Shown: piece by piece, positions 1-7,791 of the stretch
Numbering within the stretch: the first letter of the stretch is position 1
Layout of the letters: the number at the start of each line of letters is the position of its first letter
NCBI GenBank assembly: GCA_017640725.1
Contig: JAEPQB010000001.1
Span: 1,178,001-1,242,000 of the forward strand
Reading direction: 5' to 3'
Origin: Kordiimonadaceae bacterium
Lineage (GTDB): Bacteria; Pseudomonadota; Alphaproteobacteria; Sphingomonadales; Kordiimonadaceae
Length of the DNA stretch: 64,000 nt
Notes under the pieces: generated by a model
The model's input: the letters and a program-made list of their open reading frames with translations, nothing else
Told to the model about the DNA's origin: nothing
Database searches by the model: none
Translations under genes and position numbers: made by a program

Positions 1-102
1 GTCCACCGGCACAAATTCAACCTGATCAAGCAGGCCTTTTTCCGCAAGCGCTAGGCGAACACGTGCCGGGTTGGGGAAGCCCTTTTGTTCGTAAACTTTC
101 AT
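1..102 (-). CDS. Glutathione S-transferase family protein (N-terminal part only)
   Basis: Only the first 34 codons lie in the window; the gene runs off the left edge. The reading is MKVYEQKGFPNPARVRLALA and onward, which is the thioredoxin-like beta-alpha start of a GST: the FPNPARVR stretch occupies the place of the catalytic or cis-Pro-adjacent loop. The start at 102 is preferred over the in-frame ATGs at 108 and 117 because AAGGA then sits 7 bases upstream. The gene diverges from the TetR gene at 236, and two matching palindromes lie between them, so it is probably that regulator's target. The substrate cannot be inferred. Confidence 0.75.
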   Translation of the reverse strand, partial: MKVYEQKGFPNPARVRLALAEKGLLDQVEFVPVD

Positions 103-139
103 TTTCATATCCTTCATATTGAAATATTGGATCAGCTAT

Positions 140-204
140 CTATCTACTGATAGGTAGACATATGATTGATAATATAACTGTTGTCAACCCCTATCATCCG
201 ATAG
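140..204. promoter_or_regulatory. Two copies of a TetR-type operator, CTATC-N4-GATAG
   Basis: The same interrupted palindrome occurs at 140-153 and 191-204, centred 51 bases apart, between the divergent GST and TetR genes. The arms are identical in both copies and the four-base spacers differ (TACT, ATCC). Matching palindromes in the intergenic region beside a divergent TetR gene are the usual arrangement for autoregulation and control of the neighbour. Binding by this regulator is inferred. Confidence 0.6.
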
Positions 205-235
205 ATAGTTGATACCGAGAAACGAAGGACGCCCA

Positions 236-802
236 ATGGCACAAAAAAACTATTCACCCAAAGCCTCTGAGATACTGGATGTGGCGGAAACGCACATGCG
301 CAAGGGCGGCTTTGACGCCATCAGTTTCCGCGACCTTGCGACAGCTGTCGGCGTGAAAAGTGCAAGCGTGCATTATCACTTCCCGGCAAAAACTGACTTG
401 GGGCAGGCGGTGGTTGCGCGCTACCGAGAGCGCATCTTGGCAGCGCTTGGCGACCCAACAGACAAACGCACGCTAGCGAGCAAACTGAAGCTTTTGTTTT
501 CCGTGTACACGGCAGCCCTTGAGCAAGGCGATAGTGTTTGCCTGTGCGCGCAGTTGGGCGCAGAAGCGCGCTACCTGCCGGAGGATGTTGCTGCGGAAGT
601 GGAACTGTTTTTCAGCGCAATGGTGGGTTGGACTTCGGATGCTTTTCTTCAGCAAACTGCACCAACCAAAGCAAACAAGTTAGCGGCGCATATTATTAGT
701 TCGCTTCAGGGCGCCATGGTGCTTTCTGTGGCAACGGGTAGCAACTTGCATTTAAAGAACACGCAAAACTTGCTGGCAGAGTTTGTGGAGGCAAAACTTT
801 AG
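236..802 (+). CDS. TetR/AcrR family transcriptional regulator
   Basis: A 188-residue one-component regulator. Residues about 10-57 form the TetR helix-turn-helix, with the typical run GFDAISFRDLATAVGVKSAS followed by VHYHFPAKTDL. The rest is an alpha-helical ligand-binding domain with no recognised ligand. The ATG at 236 is chosen over an upstream TTG at 209 because GAAGGAC precedes it at good spacing and the TTG would put nine non-conserved residues before the domain. The gene diverges from a GST gene, and two copies of one palindrome lie upstream, which suggests it represses the GST and itself, possibly in response to an electrophile. Confidence 0.88.
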   Translation: MAQKNYSPKASEILDVAETHMRKGGFDAISFRDLATAVGVKSASVHYHFPAKTDLGQAVVARYRERILAALGDPTDKRTLASKLKLLFSVYTAALEQGDSVCLCAQLGAEARYLPEDVAAEVELFFSAMVGWTSDAFLQQTAPTKANKLAAHIISSLQGAMVLSVATGSNLHLKNTQNLLAEFVEAKL

Positions 803-807
803 TTGCC

Positions 808-2205
808 TCAACCTTTTGAGGCTCGGGCGCGAGCATCAACAAATGCTTTGGTGGACAGTGCGATATCTTCGCTGGTAGTCGCCCAATTGCACACACTCAC
901 CCGGATCACCGTTTCTCCGAACCAGTTGGTGGTGCCTGCCCAGCAGACACCTGAAGCCTGCACATCCGCAATTGTTGCTTTTGTCGCCTCCTCGGTTTCG
1001 CACGCCACCAGCACCTGATTGAACACGACATCGTTAAGGATTCGAAAACCCTCAACTTCTAGCGCGCTGGCCATCTCACGGGCCCGGCTGCACAAAAGAT
1101 CAATCAGCTGGTCTACGCCGTCTTTGCCCAGATAGGCGAGCGCCGCCCATAGGTCGATAGATCGCGCGCGGCGCGACATATCAGGCGTGTAATTCATGCC
1201 GTCTCTGTCCTTGCCGCGAACAATATAAGACCCTGAAGCCTGAAGTGCTTTTTCAAGCGCCTCAGCGTCTGCACACAAAGCCAAGCCACAGTCATAGGGC
1301 GTATTCAGGGTTTTGTGCCCGTCGACGGACCACGAGTGGGCGAGCTCCATTCCTTTGGTCAGCCCGCGGTAATTTTCCGAGGCGGCGGCCCAAAGTCCAA
1401 ACGCTCCGTCCACATGAACCCAGGCACCAACGTCTCTCGCTTGCTGGCAAATGCTTTCAAATGGATCGAAAGAGCCTGAAGCGACATTTCCTGCCTGCAA
1501 ACAGACAATGGACTTATCATCAAGGACTGGCATCTTCTCGGCAATCAAACGACCCTGACTGTCCACATCAACAAACTCAATATTGGCGGTGCCAAACCCC
1601 AGTAGTGCAACAGCCTTCACCACAGTGGCATGCGTTTGCCGACCTGTGATAATTCGAAGCTGTGGCGCCCCCGCTAATCCATCTGTATTCACGTCCCAGC
1701 CAAGCTGCTTAAGCAGTCGCCAACGTGCAGCCGCAAGGCCACAAAATATCGCCGACGAAGACCCGGTTACAAACCCGGCGACCGTATTGCTCGGAAGCCC
1801 AAGGAGCTCGGTCACCCATTTTTCTGAGACAGATTCCAGTTTCGAAGCGATCGGCGACGTGTTGAACACGGCACTGTTCTGGTCCCAAACATCAGCGAGC
1901 CAACGAGCCGCGAGCGCAGTGGGCAAGGCCCCGCCGTTTACAAAGCCGAAATAGCGACCACCCTGCTGTGCCGCAGTTGCAGGCCCACCATAGTGCGCAA
2001 GCTTGTCTATAACATTCGCGCCGGACAAACCGGCTTCAGGCACAGGCTCATCAAACACCGACAGGCCCGCGATGGCTTGCTCGCCAGGAAAAGCGGGCTG
2101 CTCGGCCCCGGCGTCAATAAAGGCGGCGGCATAATCATGAGCCTGTTGGAGCAGCTCTTTTTTCCGCTGCTCTATGAAAAGCTGCTCTTGCAACGTCTGC
2201 GTCAT
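808..2205 (-). CDS. PLP-dependent group II decarboxylase family protein
   Basis: A 465-residue fold-type I PLP enzyme of the family that holds glutamate, aromatic amino acid and related decarboxylases. The cofactor lysine is seen in SVDGHKTLNTPYDCG (about K298), and the conserved aspartate that contacts the pyridine nitrogen in HVDGAFG (about D266). The phosphate-binding region is VTGSSSAIFC. The ATG at 2205 has GGGAG six bases upstream and is preferred over a TTG at 2220. The gene is tail to tail with the TetR gene (5 bases apart) and follows pyrF by 42 bases on the same strand. Substrate specificity is not determined; decarboxylation is the family norm, but some members are aldolases or lyases. 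Confidence 0.85.
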   Translation of the reverse strand: MTQTLQEQLFIEQRKKELLQQAHDYAAAFIDAGAEQPAFPGEQAIAGLSVFDEPVPEAGLSGANVIDKLAHYGGPATAAQQGGRYFGFVNGGALPTALAARWLADVWDQNSAVFNTSPIASKLESVSEKWVTELLGLPSNTVAGFVTGSSSAIFCGLAAARWRLLKQLGWDVNTDGLAGAPQLRIITGRQTHATVVKAVALLGFGTANIEFVDVDSQGRLIAEKMPVLDDKSIVCLQAGNVASGSFDPFESICQQARDVGAWVHVDGAFGLWAAASENYRGLTKGMELAHSWSVDGHKTLNTPYDCGLALCADAEALEKALQASGSYIVRGKDRDGMNYTPDMSRRARSIDLWAALAYLGKDGVDQLIDLLCSRAREMASALEVEGFRILNDVVFNQVLVACETEEATKATIADVQASGVCWAGTTNWFGETVIRVSVCNWATTSEDIALSTKAFVDARARASKG

Positions 2206-2247
2206 GACACACTCCCACAATTCGGGCTGGAAAAAAGATGGTGGCTT

Positions 2248-2958
2248 TTAGGCCAGACTGTCTGCAATGGCGCGCGCAGCCGCGGCCGGATCGGGGGCCT
2301 GCGTAATCGGGCGTCCAATCACCAACACACTGGCACCAGCGGAAACCGCCTCCTGCGGGGTCATCACCCTCTTTTGGTCACCTGCGGCACTGCCAGCGGG
2401 GCGAATGCCGGGCACAACAAGCTTGAATTTCTGCCCCAAACTAGCGCGGACCAAACTAATCTCCTTCGGGCTGCAAACAATGCCATCCAGACCATTTTCA
2501 TTCGCGAGATTCGCAAGCAGGGGCACTTGTGTTTCCGTTCCGTGCCGCACCGCCATCTGGGACAGGTCATTGTCGTCAAGGCTTGTGAGGATGGTAACAC
2601 CAACCACCCATGGCTTGTCGGCGCCAAGTTTCGCAGCTTCCTCTGCCGCCGTTTCCGCAGCGCGGCGCATCATCTCTGGTCCGCCCTGCGTATGAATAGT
2701 CAGAATGCTGGGCTGGAGCGGCGCCACCGCGCGAATGGCGCCCGCCACGGTGTTGGGGATGTCGTGGAACTTCAGGTCCAGGAAAATCGGCATACCGGTT
2801 TTCGCAACAGCCTCGAAACCCCTGGCTCCGTTCGAGCAGTAAAACTCAAGCCCAAGCTTGACACCACCCACTGTTCCATAGAGCTGCTCGGAGAGGGCGA
2901 CAGCAGCGTCCACATCGGTGGTGTCGAGAGCACAGAAAATTCTTTCACTTGGCTTCAT
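2248..2958 (-). CDS. pyrF: Orotidine 5'-phosphate decarboxylase
   Basis: A 236-residue TIM-barrel enzyme that converts OMP to UMP, the last step of pyrimidine synthesis. The catalytic D-x-K-x-x-D motif is present in FLDLKFHDIPNTVAG, and the phosphate-binding end is seen in PGIRPAG and VIGRPITQA. The ATG at 2958 is chosen because AGGA lies 8 bases before it and the family normally begins near MKPSERIFCAL; the in-frame start at 3012 would add 18 poorly conserved residues. The gene lies downstream of lapA on the same strand (69-base gap), an order common near rpsA-ihfB in alphaproteobacteria. Confidence 0.96.
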   Translation of the reverse strand: MKPSERIFCALDTTDVDAAVALSEQLYGTVGGVKLGLEFYCSNGARGFEAVAKTGMPIFLDLKFHDIPNTVAGAIRAVAPLQPSILTIHTQGGPEMMRRAAETAAEEAAKLGADKPWVVGVTILTSLDDNDLSQMAVRHGTETQVPLLANLANENGLDGIVCSPKEISLVRASLGQKFKLVVPGIRPAGSAAGDQKRVMTPQEAVSAGASVLVIGRPITQAPDPAAAARAIADSLA

Positions 2959-3027
2959 GGCGGCATCCTTCACGCTTTGGGATTTGGTAGCGGTTATGGA
3001 TGCGGGCTGCAAGACTGCTGTTACAGC

Positions 3028-3387
3028 TTAATCCTGTTTGCCGAGAGCAAGCGCATCGCTTGCTGCATCATGAGACTCGCGTGCCCGCTGTTTGTGCGCA
3101 TCTTCAGACAAGGCTGACACCTGCCCTTCAAGATACTGACTTCTGCGTTCTGCTTTGCGGCGAGCAGCAAAGCCCTGAAGCCGCAACCACCCGGTCACGC
3201 CTGCAGCTGCAATCAGTCCAATGAAAATTCCGGCGAACAAAAGCGCATAGGCCGGCAGCGGTGGCAAAAAACCCAGCGGTTCAAGTGACACAACAATGGG
3301 TTGGCGATTGTTGATCGAAAAAAAGATGAGCAAGAGCGCCAGCGCGGCCCACAAAAGTCGTCTTACAATGTTCAGGAGTTGCGCCAT
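3028..3387 (-). CDS. lapA: LapA-domain (DUF1049) inner-membrane protein
   Basis: A 119-residue protein with two predicted membrane helices, about residues 8-24 and 45-67, separated by a short periplasmic segment (NNRQPIVVSLEPLGF) typical of the LapA domain. A charged cytoplasmic tail follows (about 75-119). In enterobacteria LapA works with LapB in controlling lipopolysaccharide synthesis; no LapB is in view, so that role is only family knowledge. The gene lies between ihfB and pyrF on the same strand, and a hairpin separates it from ihfB. Confidence 0.8.
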   Translation of the reverse strand: MAQLLNIVRRLLWAALALLLIFFSINNRQPIVVSLEPLGFLPPLPAYALLFAGIFIGLIAAAGVTGWLRLQGFAARRKAERRSQYLEGQVSALSEDAHKQRARESHDAASDALALGKQD

Positions 3388-3444
3388 GATTATCCCAAAT
3401 TCCGCCTTGAGCTATTCCCTTATATAGGTGCGCTCCAGAATCAA

Positions 3445-3474
3445 TAAAGCCTCCGAAATGTCGGAGGCTTTTAT
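3445..3474 (-). terminator. Rho-independent terminator-like hairpin after ihfB
   Basis: An 8-base stem GCCTCCGA / TCGGAGGC with a four-base loop lies about 20 bases past the ihfB stop. On the minus strand it is followed by TTTATT, a modest T-tract. It would separate ihfB from lapA. Confidence 0.65.
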
Positions 3475-3495
3475 CTGATGCTTGTTGCGCTGCGT

Positions 3496-3774
3496 TTAAT
3501 CGTTCAAGCGCTCGCGCAAATCCTTACCGGTTTTGAAGTAGGGAACGCGCTTGTCCGCCACTTCAACCTTTTCGCCGGTTCGCGGATTGCGGCCAACACG
3601 AGCGGGTCGTTCCTTTACTGAAAAGGCGCCAAATCCGCGCAGCTCCACCCGGTCCCCCCGGGAAAGTGCTGTCGTGATCTCATCAAAGATCTTTGAGACG
3701 ATGCGCTCTACATCCCTGTAGTATAGATGTGGATTGGCTTCCGCGATCTTCGCAATCAACTCGGACTTGATCAT
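3496..3774 (-). CDS. ihfB: Integration host factor, beta subunit
   Basis: A 92-residue DNA-bending protein of the HU/IHF family. It begins [20 protein letters not shown] and carries the DNA-intercalating beta-arm around [12 protein letters not shown], with the Pro of the NPRTG motif. The heterodimer partner (IhfA) is not in the window. The ATG at 3774 has GGAGG six bases upstream and matches the family start; a longer reading to 3885 adds a 37-residue non-conserved extension. It lies directly downstream of rpsA, as is common in proteobacteria, but a strong terminator after rpsA implies its own promoter in the roughly 310 bases between the two coding regions, which also contain that terminator. 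Confidence 0.96.
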   Translation of the reverse strand: MIKSELIAKIAEANPHLYYRDVERIVSKIFDEITTALSRGDRVELRGFGAFSVKERPARVGRNPRTGEKVEVADKRVPYFKTGKDLRERLND

Positions 3775-4084
3775 AAATGTCCTCCCGCCTGGATGCCTGC
3801 TGATCAACCCCACTCTATACCGGAGGCACCCTTTCTGATTGGGCAAAGCGTGCCACCTGATTTCCCGTGCGTCAAGATAAGCCACTCAAAGAAAAGGGGT
3901 TTTAACGCATTTTTCTGGCTGTTTGTGCCAAAATGAGCAGAAAATTGATATGAATTTCAGTTCAATTGCCGTGAATCGGCGGTGAACTCGTGCTCTCTTT
4001 CCCGCAATTCAGCAGCGCCCGGATTTTGATCGTCAGGTGATTCTCTCGCCCGGGTACGCCTACATATTCCACATTGCTTCAAAC

Positions 4085-4111
4085 AAAAAAGCCGCCCCGA
4101 AGGGCGGCTTC
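4085..4111 (-). terminator. Rho-independent terminator of rpsA
   Basis: On the minus strand a GCCGCCC / GGGCGGC stem with a TTCG tetraloop, flanked by AA and TT that extend the stem, ends in a run of six T. It lies 23 bases past the rpsA stop codon and is a textbook intrinsic terminator. Confidence 0.92.
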
Positions 4112-4133
4112 CTGATCAGCACTGGTGTAGTGC

Positions 4134-5831
4134 TTATTTGTCTTCTTTGGCTTTCTCAAGAGCAGCGCCGAGGATGTCACCGAGGCTCGCACCAGCGTCT
4201 GCAGAACCATACTGCTCAACAGCAGCTTTTTCTTCCGCAACTTCGAGAGCTTTAATAGACAGGTTCAGCTTGCGGCTGGACTTGTCAACGCCGGTTACCA
4301 TCGCGTCGAGCTTGTCACCAACAGCGAAACGCTCTGGGCGCTGGTCACCGCGGTCACGAGACAGGTCGCTGCGGCGGATGAAGGCAGTTGCACCGCTTTC
4401 ACCAACTTCAACTTCGATACCGTTGTCGTTAACAACTTTAACAACACAAGTAACAGTTTCGCCGCGCTTCTTGGAAGATACGTCCTGGAACGGATCGCCA
4501 GAAAGCTGCTTGATGCCGAGAGAGATGCGCTCTTTCTTCATGTCTACGTCAAGAACGACGGCTTTCACCATGTCGCCTTTGTTGTAGTCCTGAATGGCGT
4601 CTTCACCAGAGCGGTCCCAGTTAAGGTCAGACAGGTGAACCATACCGTCCACGTCGCCTTCAAGGCCGATGAACAGACCAAACTCGGTCACGTTCTTCAC
4701 TTCGCCTTCAATCTCAGTACCTTGTGGGTACTTGGCAGCAAATGCTTCCCAAGGATTGTCGCCACATTGCTTCAGACCAAGAGAAATACGACGCTTGGCT
4801 GGATCCACTTCAAGGATCATCACCTCAACGTCCTGGCTCGTAGAAACGATCTTGCCAGGGTGTACGTTTTTCTTCACCCAGCTCATCTCGCTAACGTGCA
4901 CAAGACCTTCAACACCGTTTTCAAGTTCTACAAAGGCACCGTAATCAGTGATGTTGGTAACCTTACCTTCGAACTTGGCACCGATTGGGTACTTGGTCTC
5001 GATCGCATCCCACGGATCGTCCGCAAGCTGCTTCATGCCAAGGCTGATGCGCTGAGTTTCAGGGTTGATGCGAACGATCTGTACTTTAACGGTTTCACCG
5101 ATAGACAGAACTTCACTTGGGTGGTTCACACGACGCCAGCTGATGTCAGTGACGTGCAGCAGGCCGTCGATACCGCCAAGGTCAACAAAGGCACCATAGT
5201 CAGTGATGTTCTTAACAACACCCTCAACAGCGTCACCTTCTTTGATCTGACCCATCAGTTCAGCGCGCTGACCTGCACGATCCTCTTCCAGGATAGCGCG
5301 GCGGCTTACTACGATGTTACCACGACGACGGTCCATTTTCAGAACCTGGAACGGCTGCTTGATGTTCATCAGCGGCGTAACGTCACGGATCGGGCGAATG
5401 TCAACTTGTGAGCCAGGCAGGAAGGCAACAGCGCCGTTAAGGTCAACTGTGAAGCCACCTTTAACGCGGCCGAAGATAACACCTTCAACGCGGGCATCGC
5501 CTTCAAAGGCTTTCTCAAGCTCAGTCCAGGCTTCTTCGCGGCGTGCTTTGTCGCGTGACAGGATAGCTTCGCCAAGCGCGTTCTCAACGCGGTCAACGTA
5601 AACTTCAACTTCGTCACCAGCAGCAAGCTCTGATTCTTGACCAGGAGCAGTAAATTCTTTCAGGGGAACGCGACCTTCAGCCTTGAGGCCGATATCGATG
5701 ATCGCGAAGTCATTTTCGATAACAACAACTGTGCCTTTAACAACTTGGCCTTCAAAGCCGGTGTCAGCTGGCATGGTTTCATTAAGGAGCGCCTCAAAAT
5801 CAGAGGAGCTAGGTGCAGCCATTTCAGACAT
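4134..5831 (-). CDS. rpsA: 30S ribosomal protein S1
   Basis: A 565-residue RNA-binding protein that helps mRNA load onto the 30S subunit. Six S1 (OB-fold) repeats are visible. The central ones share the pattern G[14 protein letters not shown] followed by G-L-[LV]-H-V-[ST], for instance in [15 protein letters not shown] and [16 protein letters not shown]. The ATG at 5831 is chosen because AAAGGA lies six bases upstream; an upstream start at 5846 is less well placed. The gene follows cmk on the same strand with a 209-base leader that probably carries its promoter. Confidence 0.98.
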   Translation of the reverse strand: MSEMAAPSSSDFEALLNETMPADTGFEGQVVKGTVVVIENDFAIIDIGLKAEGRVPLKEFTAPGQESELAAGDEVEVYVDRVENALGEAILSRDKARREEAWTELEKAFEGDARVEGVIFGRVKGGFTVDLNGAVAFLPGSQVDIRPIRDVTPLMNIKQPFQVLKMDRRRGNIVVSRRAILEEDRAGQRAELMGQIKEGDAVEGVVKNITDYGAFVDLGGIDGLLHVTDISWRRVNHPSEVLSIGETVKVQIVRINPETQRISLGMKQLADDPWDAIETKYPIGAKFEGKVTNITDYGAFVELENGVEGLVHVSEMSWVKKNVHPGKIVSTSQDVEVMILEVDPAKRRISLGLKQCGDNPWEAFAAKYPQGTEIEGEVKNVTEFGLFIGLEGDVDGMVHLSDLNWDRSGEDAIQDYNKGDMVKAVVLDVDMKKERISLGIKQLSGDPFQDVSSKKRGETVTCVVKVVNDNGIEVEVGESGATAFIRRSDLSRDRGDQRPERFAVGDKLDAMVTGVDKSSRKLNLSIKALEVAEEKAAVEQYGSADAGASLGDILGAALEKAKEDK

Positions 5832-6040
5832 GCAATGTCCTTTCAATACTCATATTCATGTGCCGGTCGGTTGGGTCCGACGGTCTTCTTCCGGGTTTCT
5901 TAAGCGCGAGACCATCCCGTGCTTTTCCGTGGTCCGGAAGCCTCTAACACAACAATAAAAAGCCTTCCCGCTTCTGCCCTTTCGGTTTGAAAGGTCTGAG
6001 GCAAGTGGCCCGCTATCTGTAGCGTCTTCGGTTATTGGGG

Positions 6041-6673
6041 CTAAAGCCGTTCTTCAACAAGTGCGACTGCCCGTAAAAACACGGCGTCTATATCCAATTC
6101 GGATGTATCTAGCAAGAGGGCATCTTCAGCGGGCTTCAGGGGCGCGTCTTTGCGGTTCATGTCGCGCTCGTCGCGGGCACGCACGTCCGCAAGAATTTCT
6201 TCGAATTCAGCGGCTTCGCCGCGGCCCAGTATTTCAAGCTGGCGGCGTTCTGCGCGCACCTCAGGGCTTGCGGTGACAAACAGCTTCAAGTCTGCGCCCG
6301 GGCACACCACGGTGCCCACATCGCGGCCATCCAGAACGGCGCCCTTTTTGCCACCTGGCGGCCGATCGGAAAAATTCCGCTGAAATTCCAGCAAGTTAGT
6401 GCGAACAGATGGAATAGCGGCAACTTTAGAGGCCGCGTTGCCGGTTACTTCTGCCCGAAGCGCCGGGTCACCGAACAAAGAAGTGTCGAGCTTGGCTGCC
6501 GCTTGGTTTGCAGCTTCAATATCATCTGGGCTTTTGTTGGCACGGAGCACGGCAAGGCCAACAGCGCGGTATAGGCTGCCAGTGTCGAGATAAGCAAACC
6601 CGAAGTGATCCGCAAGCCTGCGGGCCAATGTGCCTTTTCCCGCCGCGGCGGGACCATCAATTGCAATAATCAC
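6041..6673 (-). CDS. cmk: Cytidylate kinase
   Basis: A 210-residue kinase that phosphorylates CMP and dCMP with ATP. The N-terminal P-loop is seen in IAIDGPAAAGKGTLARRLA, the CMP-binding region in FAYLDTGSLYRAVGL, and the conserved DGRDVGTVVCPGA and RAERR segments follow. Translation starts with GTG at 6673, just after an AGGTGA sequence. It sits upstream of rpsA, the standard cmk-rpsA pairing, and downstream of aroA, but a plus-strand VOC gene lies between aroA and cmk here. Confidence 0.97.
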   Translation of the reverse strand: MIIAIDGPAAAGKGTLARRLADHFGFAYLDTGSLYRAVGLAVLRANKSPDDIEAANQAAAKLDTSLFGDPALRAEVTGNAASKVAAIPSVRTNLLEFQRNFSDRPPGGKKGAVLDGRDVGTVVCPGADLKLFVTASPEVRAERRQLEILGRGEAAEFEEILADVRARDERDMNRKDAPLKPAEDALLLDTSELDIDAVFLRAVALVEERL

Positions 6674-6745
6674 TGCGAATCACCTGAAAACTTATTCCCT
6701 AATGCCCTTACTCCAACAAAATAAAAAGCGCACTATTAAAGACAC

Positions 6746-6802
6746 ATGAACAATCAGACTCGACTCATGTTCATCGATTTGATAAAGAACAAATCATGAA
6801 CA
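6746..6802. promoter_or_regulatory. Three ATGAACA half-sites upstream of the VOC gene
   Basis: ATGAACA at 6746-6752, its reverse complement TGTTCAT at 6768-6774, and ATGAACA again at 6795-6801 lie in the 149-base divergent gap between cmk and the VOC gene. The first two form an inverted repeat with a 15-base spacer, so the half-sites are about two helical turns apart. A regulator site is inferred; no regulator gene is adjacent. Confidence 0.4.
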
Positions 6803-6822
6803 TATAACAAAGCGAGGAACCA

Positions 6823-7242
6823 ATGAACACCAATTCAAAACCATCAGCAGTAGGCGTAAATGCCGTTTTGCCGGTTCACGATGTCGAGCAATCGGCGCGC
6901 TTTTTTGAGAAAGTCGGTTTCGGGCGCGATAGTGAAGTAAGCGAAGACCCGACAGATCCTTCAACCCCGCTTGGCTTTGTCATCATGAAAAATGATGCCT
7001 GCCAGCTGATGCTGCAAAGTTTCAAAAGCATCCAAAATGATGCCCCAACGATGCTGGCGGACGGGGATACCACGACACTCCTTTTCATTATCGTTGAAAA
7101 CCTGGATGCCGTTGTTGAGGCCCTGGACGGAGAACCGGTTTTTATGGAACGGCGCACAACATTTTATGGATCAGACGAAATCGGCATCACCAGCCCGGGC
7201 GGGCATAAAATTACGTTTGCGGAATTTGGTGAAGCTGCGTGA
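6823..7242 (+). CDS. VOC (glyoxalase/bleomycin-resistance) superfamily protein
   Basis: A 139-residue single-module vicinal oxygen chelate protein. The opening segment NAVLPVHDVEQSARFFEKVGF gives the first beta-alpha-beta unit, and the second half ends with ITSPGGHKITFAEF, the usual C-terminal strand with a metal-ligand-like acidic residue. No specific catalytic function can be assigned; members include dioxygenases, glyoxalases and drug-binding proteins. GAGGAACCA precedes the ATG. The gene is inserted on the opposite strand between aroA-DUF4334 and cmk, which are otherwise neighbours, and has its own upstream repeat array. Confidence 0.8.
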   Translation: MNTNSKPSAVGVNAVLPVHDVEQSARFFEKVGFGRDSEVSEDPTDPSTPLGFVIMKNDACQLMLQSFKSIQNDAPTMLADGDTTTLLFIIVENLDAVVEALDGEPVFMERRTTFYGSDEIGITSPGGHKITFAEFGEAA

Positions 7243-7257
7243 TGGATGCCGCTGGTA

Positions 7258-7782
7258 CTAAATCGTTTCATTTCGCGTCAGTTTGAAGAAATAGGGCTGT
7301 TCCATTCCTTTGAAATCCATCCAGCCAAAAACCGTGTCAGCATCAATTTTTCTGAAGCAGTCATTGATGGGTTTTTGGTCATAGCACATGGCAGCAGACA
7401 CTTTGCCCCGGAACTCCAGCATGCGGATGCGCGCCTTGGGTTTCCGGGTGGAGATCAATGGGCTGATCACGGGAAACAGGAAAGGCCCCAGCGCATCCCG
7501 GAAGGGCAAGCGGGTAAGTAAACCAAGCGGCAGCAGGCCGGGGTTCACATAAAAACGGTCTTTGACAAGGCCGCGGTGCACCAGCGGATGAACTTCATTT
7601 GGCCCGATGAAGGCCTTGCCCCACCAATTGGAGGCTTCGAGCATGCCATCCATTGCATGGTCGGTATCCACGCCTTCGCCTTTCCAGAAAAACCCAATCA
7701 TGTCGTCAGCAGCCACAGTGTCCAGACTATCGAAATAGTCTATCGCCTCCTGCGTGCTCATATATTGGTTTTTTTGGGTCAT
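7258..7782 (-). CDS. GXWXG / DUF4334-type protein
   Basis: A 174-residue soluble protein. The N-terminal part matches the GXWXG module (FDSLDTVAADDMIGFFWKGE, with a G-F-F-W-K-G core), and the C-terminal half matches DUF4334, including AAMCYDQKPINDCFRKIDAD and ending near MEQPYFFKL. The function of the family is unknown. It begins 9 bases after the aroA stop on the same strand, so it is probably cotranscribed with aroA. A second in-frame ATG lies at codon 8, and neither has a strong ribosome-binding site. Confidence 0.7.
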   Translation of the reverse strand: MTQKNQYMSTQEAIDYFDSLDTVAADDMIGFFWKGEGVDTDHAMDGMLEASNWWGKAFIGPNEVHPLVHRGLVKDRFYVNPGLLPLGLLTRLPFRDALGPFLFPVISPLISTRKPKARIRMLEFRGKVSAAMCYDQKPINDCFRKIDADTVFGWMDFKGMEQPYFFKLTRNETI

Positions 7783-7791
7783 GCCGGGCCG

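Noticed and set aside
1993-3117. A long plus-strand reading of 374 codons over pyrF and the PLP decarboxylase start
   Set aside because: Antisense to pyrF with its conserved motifs; no ribosome-binding site or recognisable protein.
4635-5411. A 258-codon plus-strand reading inside rpsA
   Set aside because: Antisense to repeated S1 domains; the repeats make open frames by composition.
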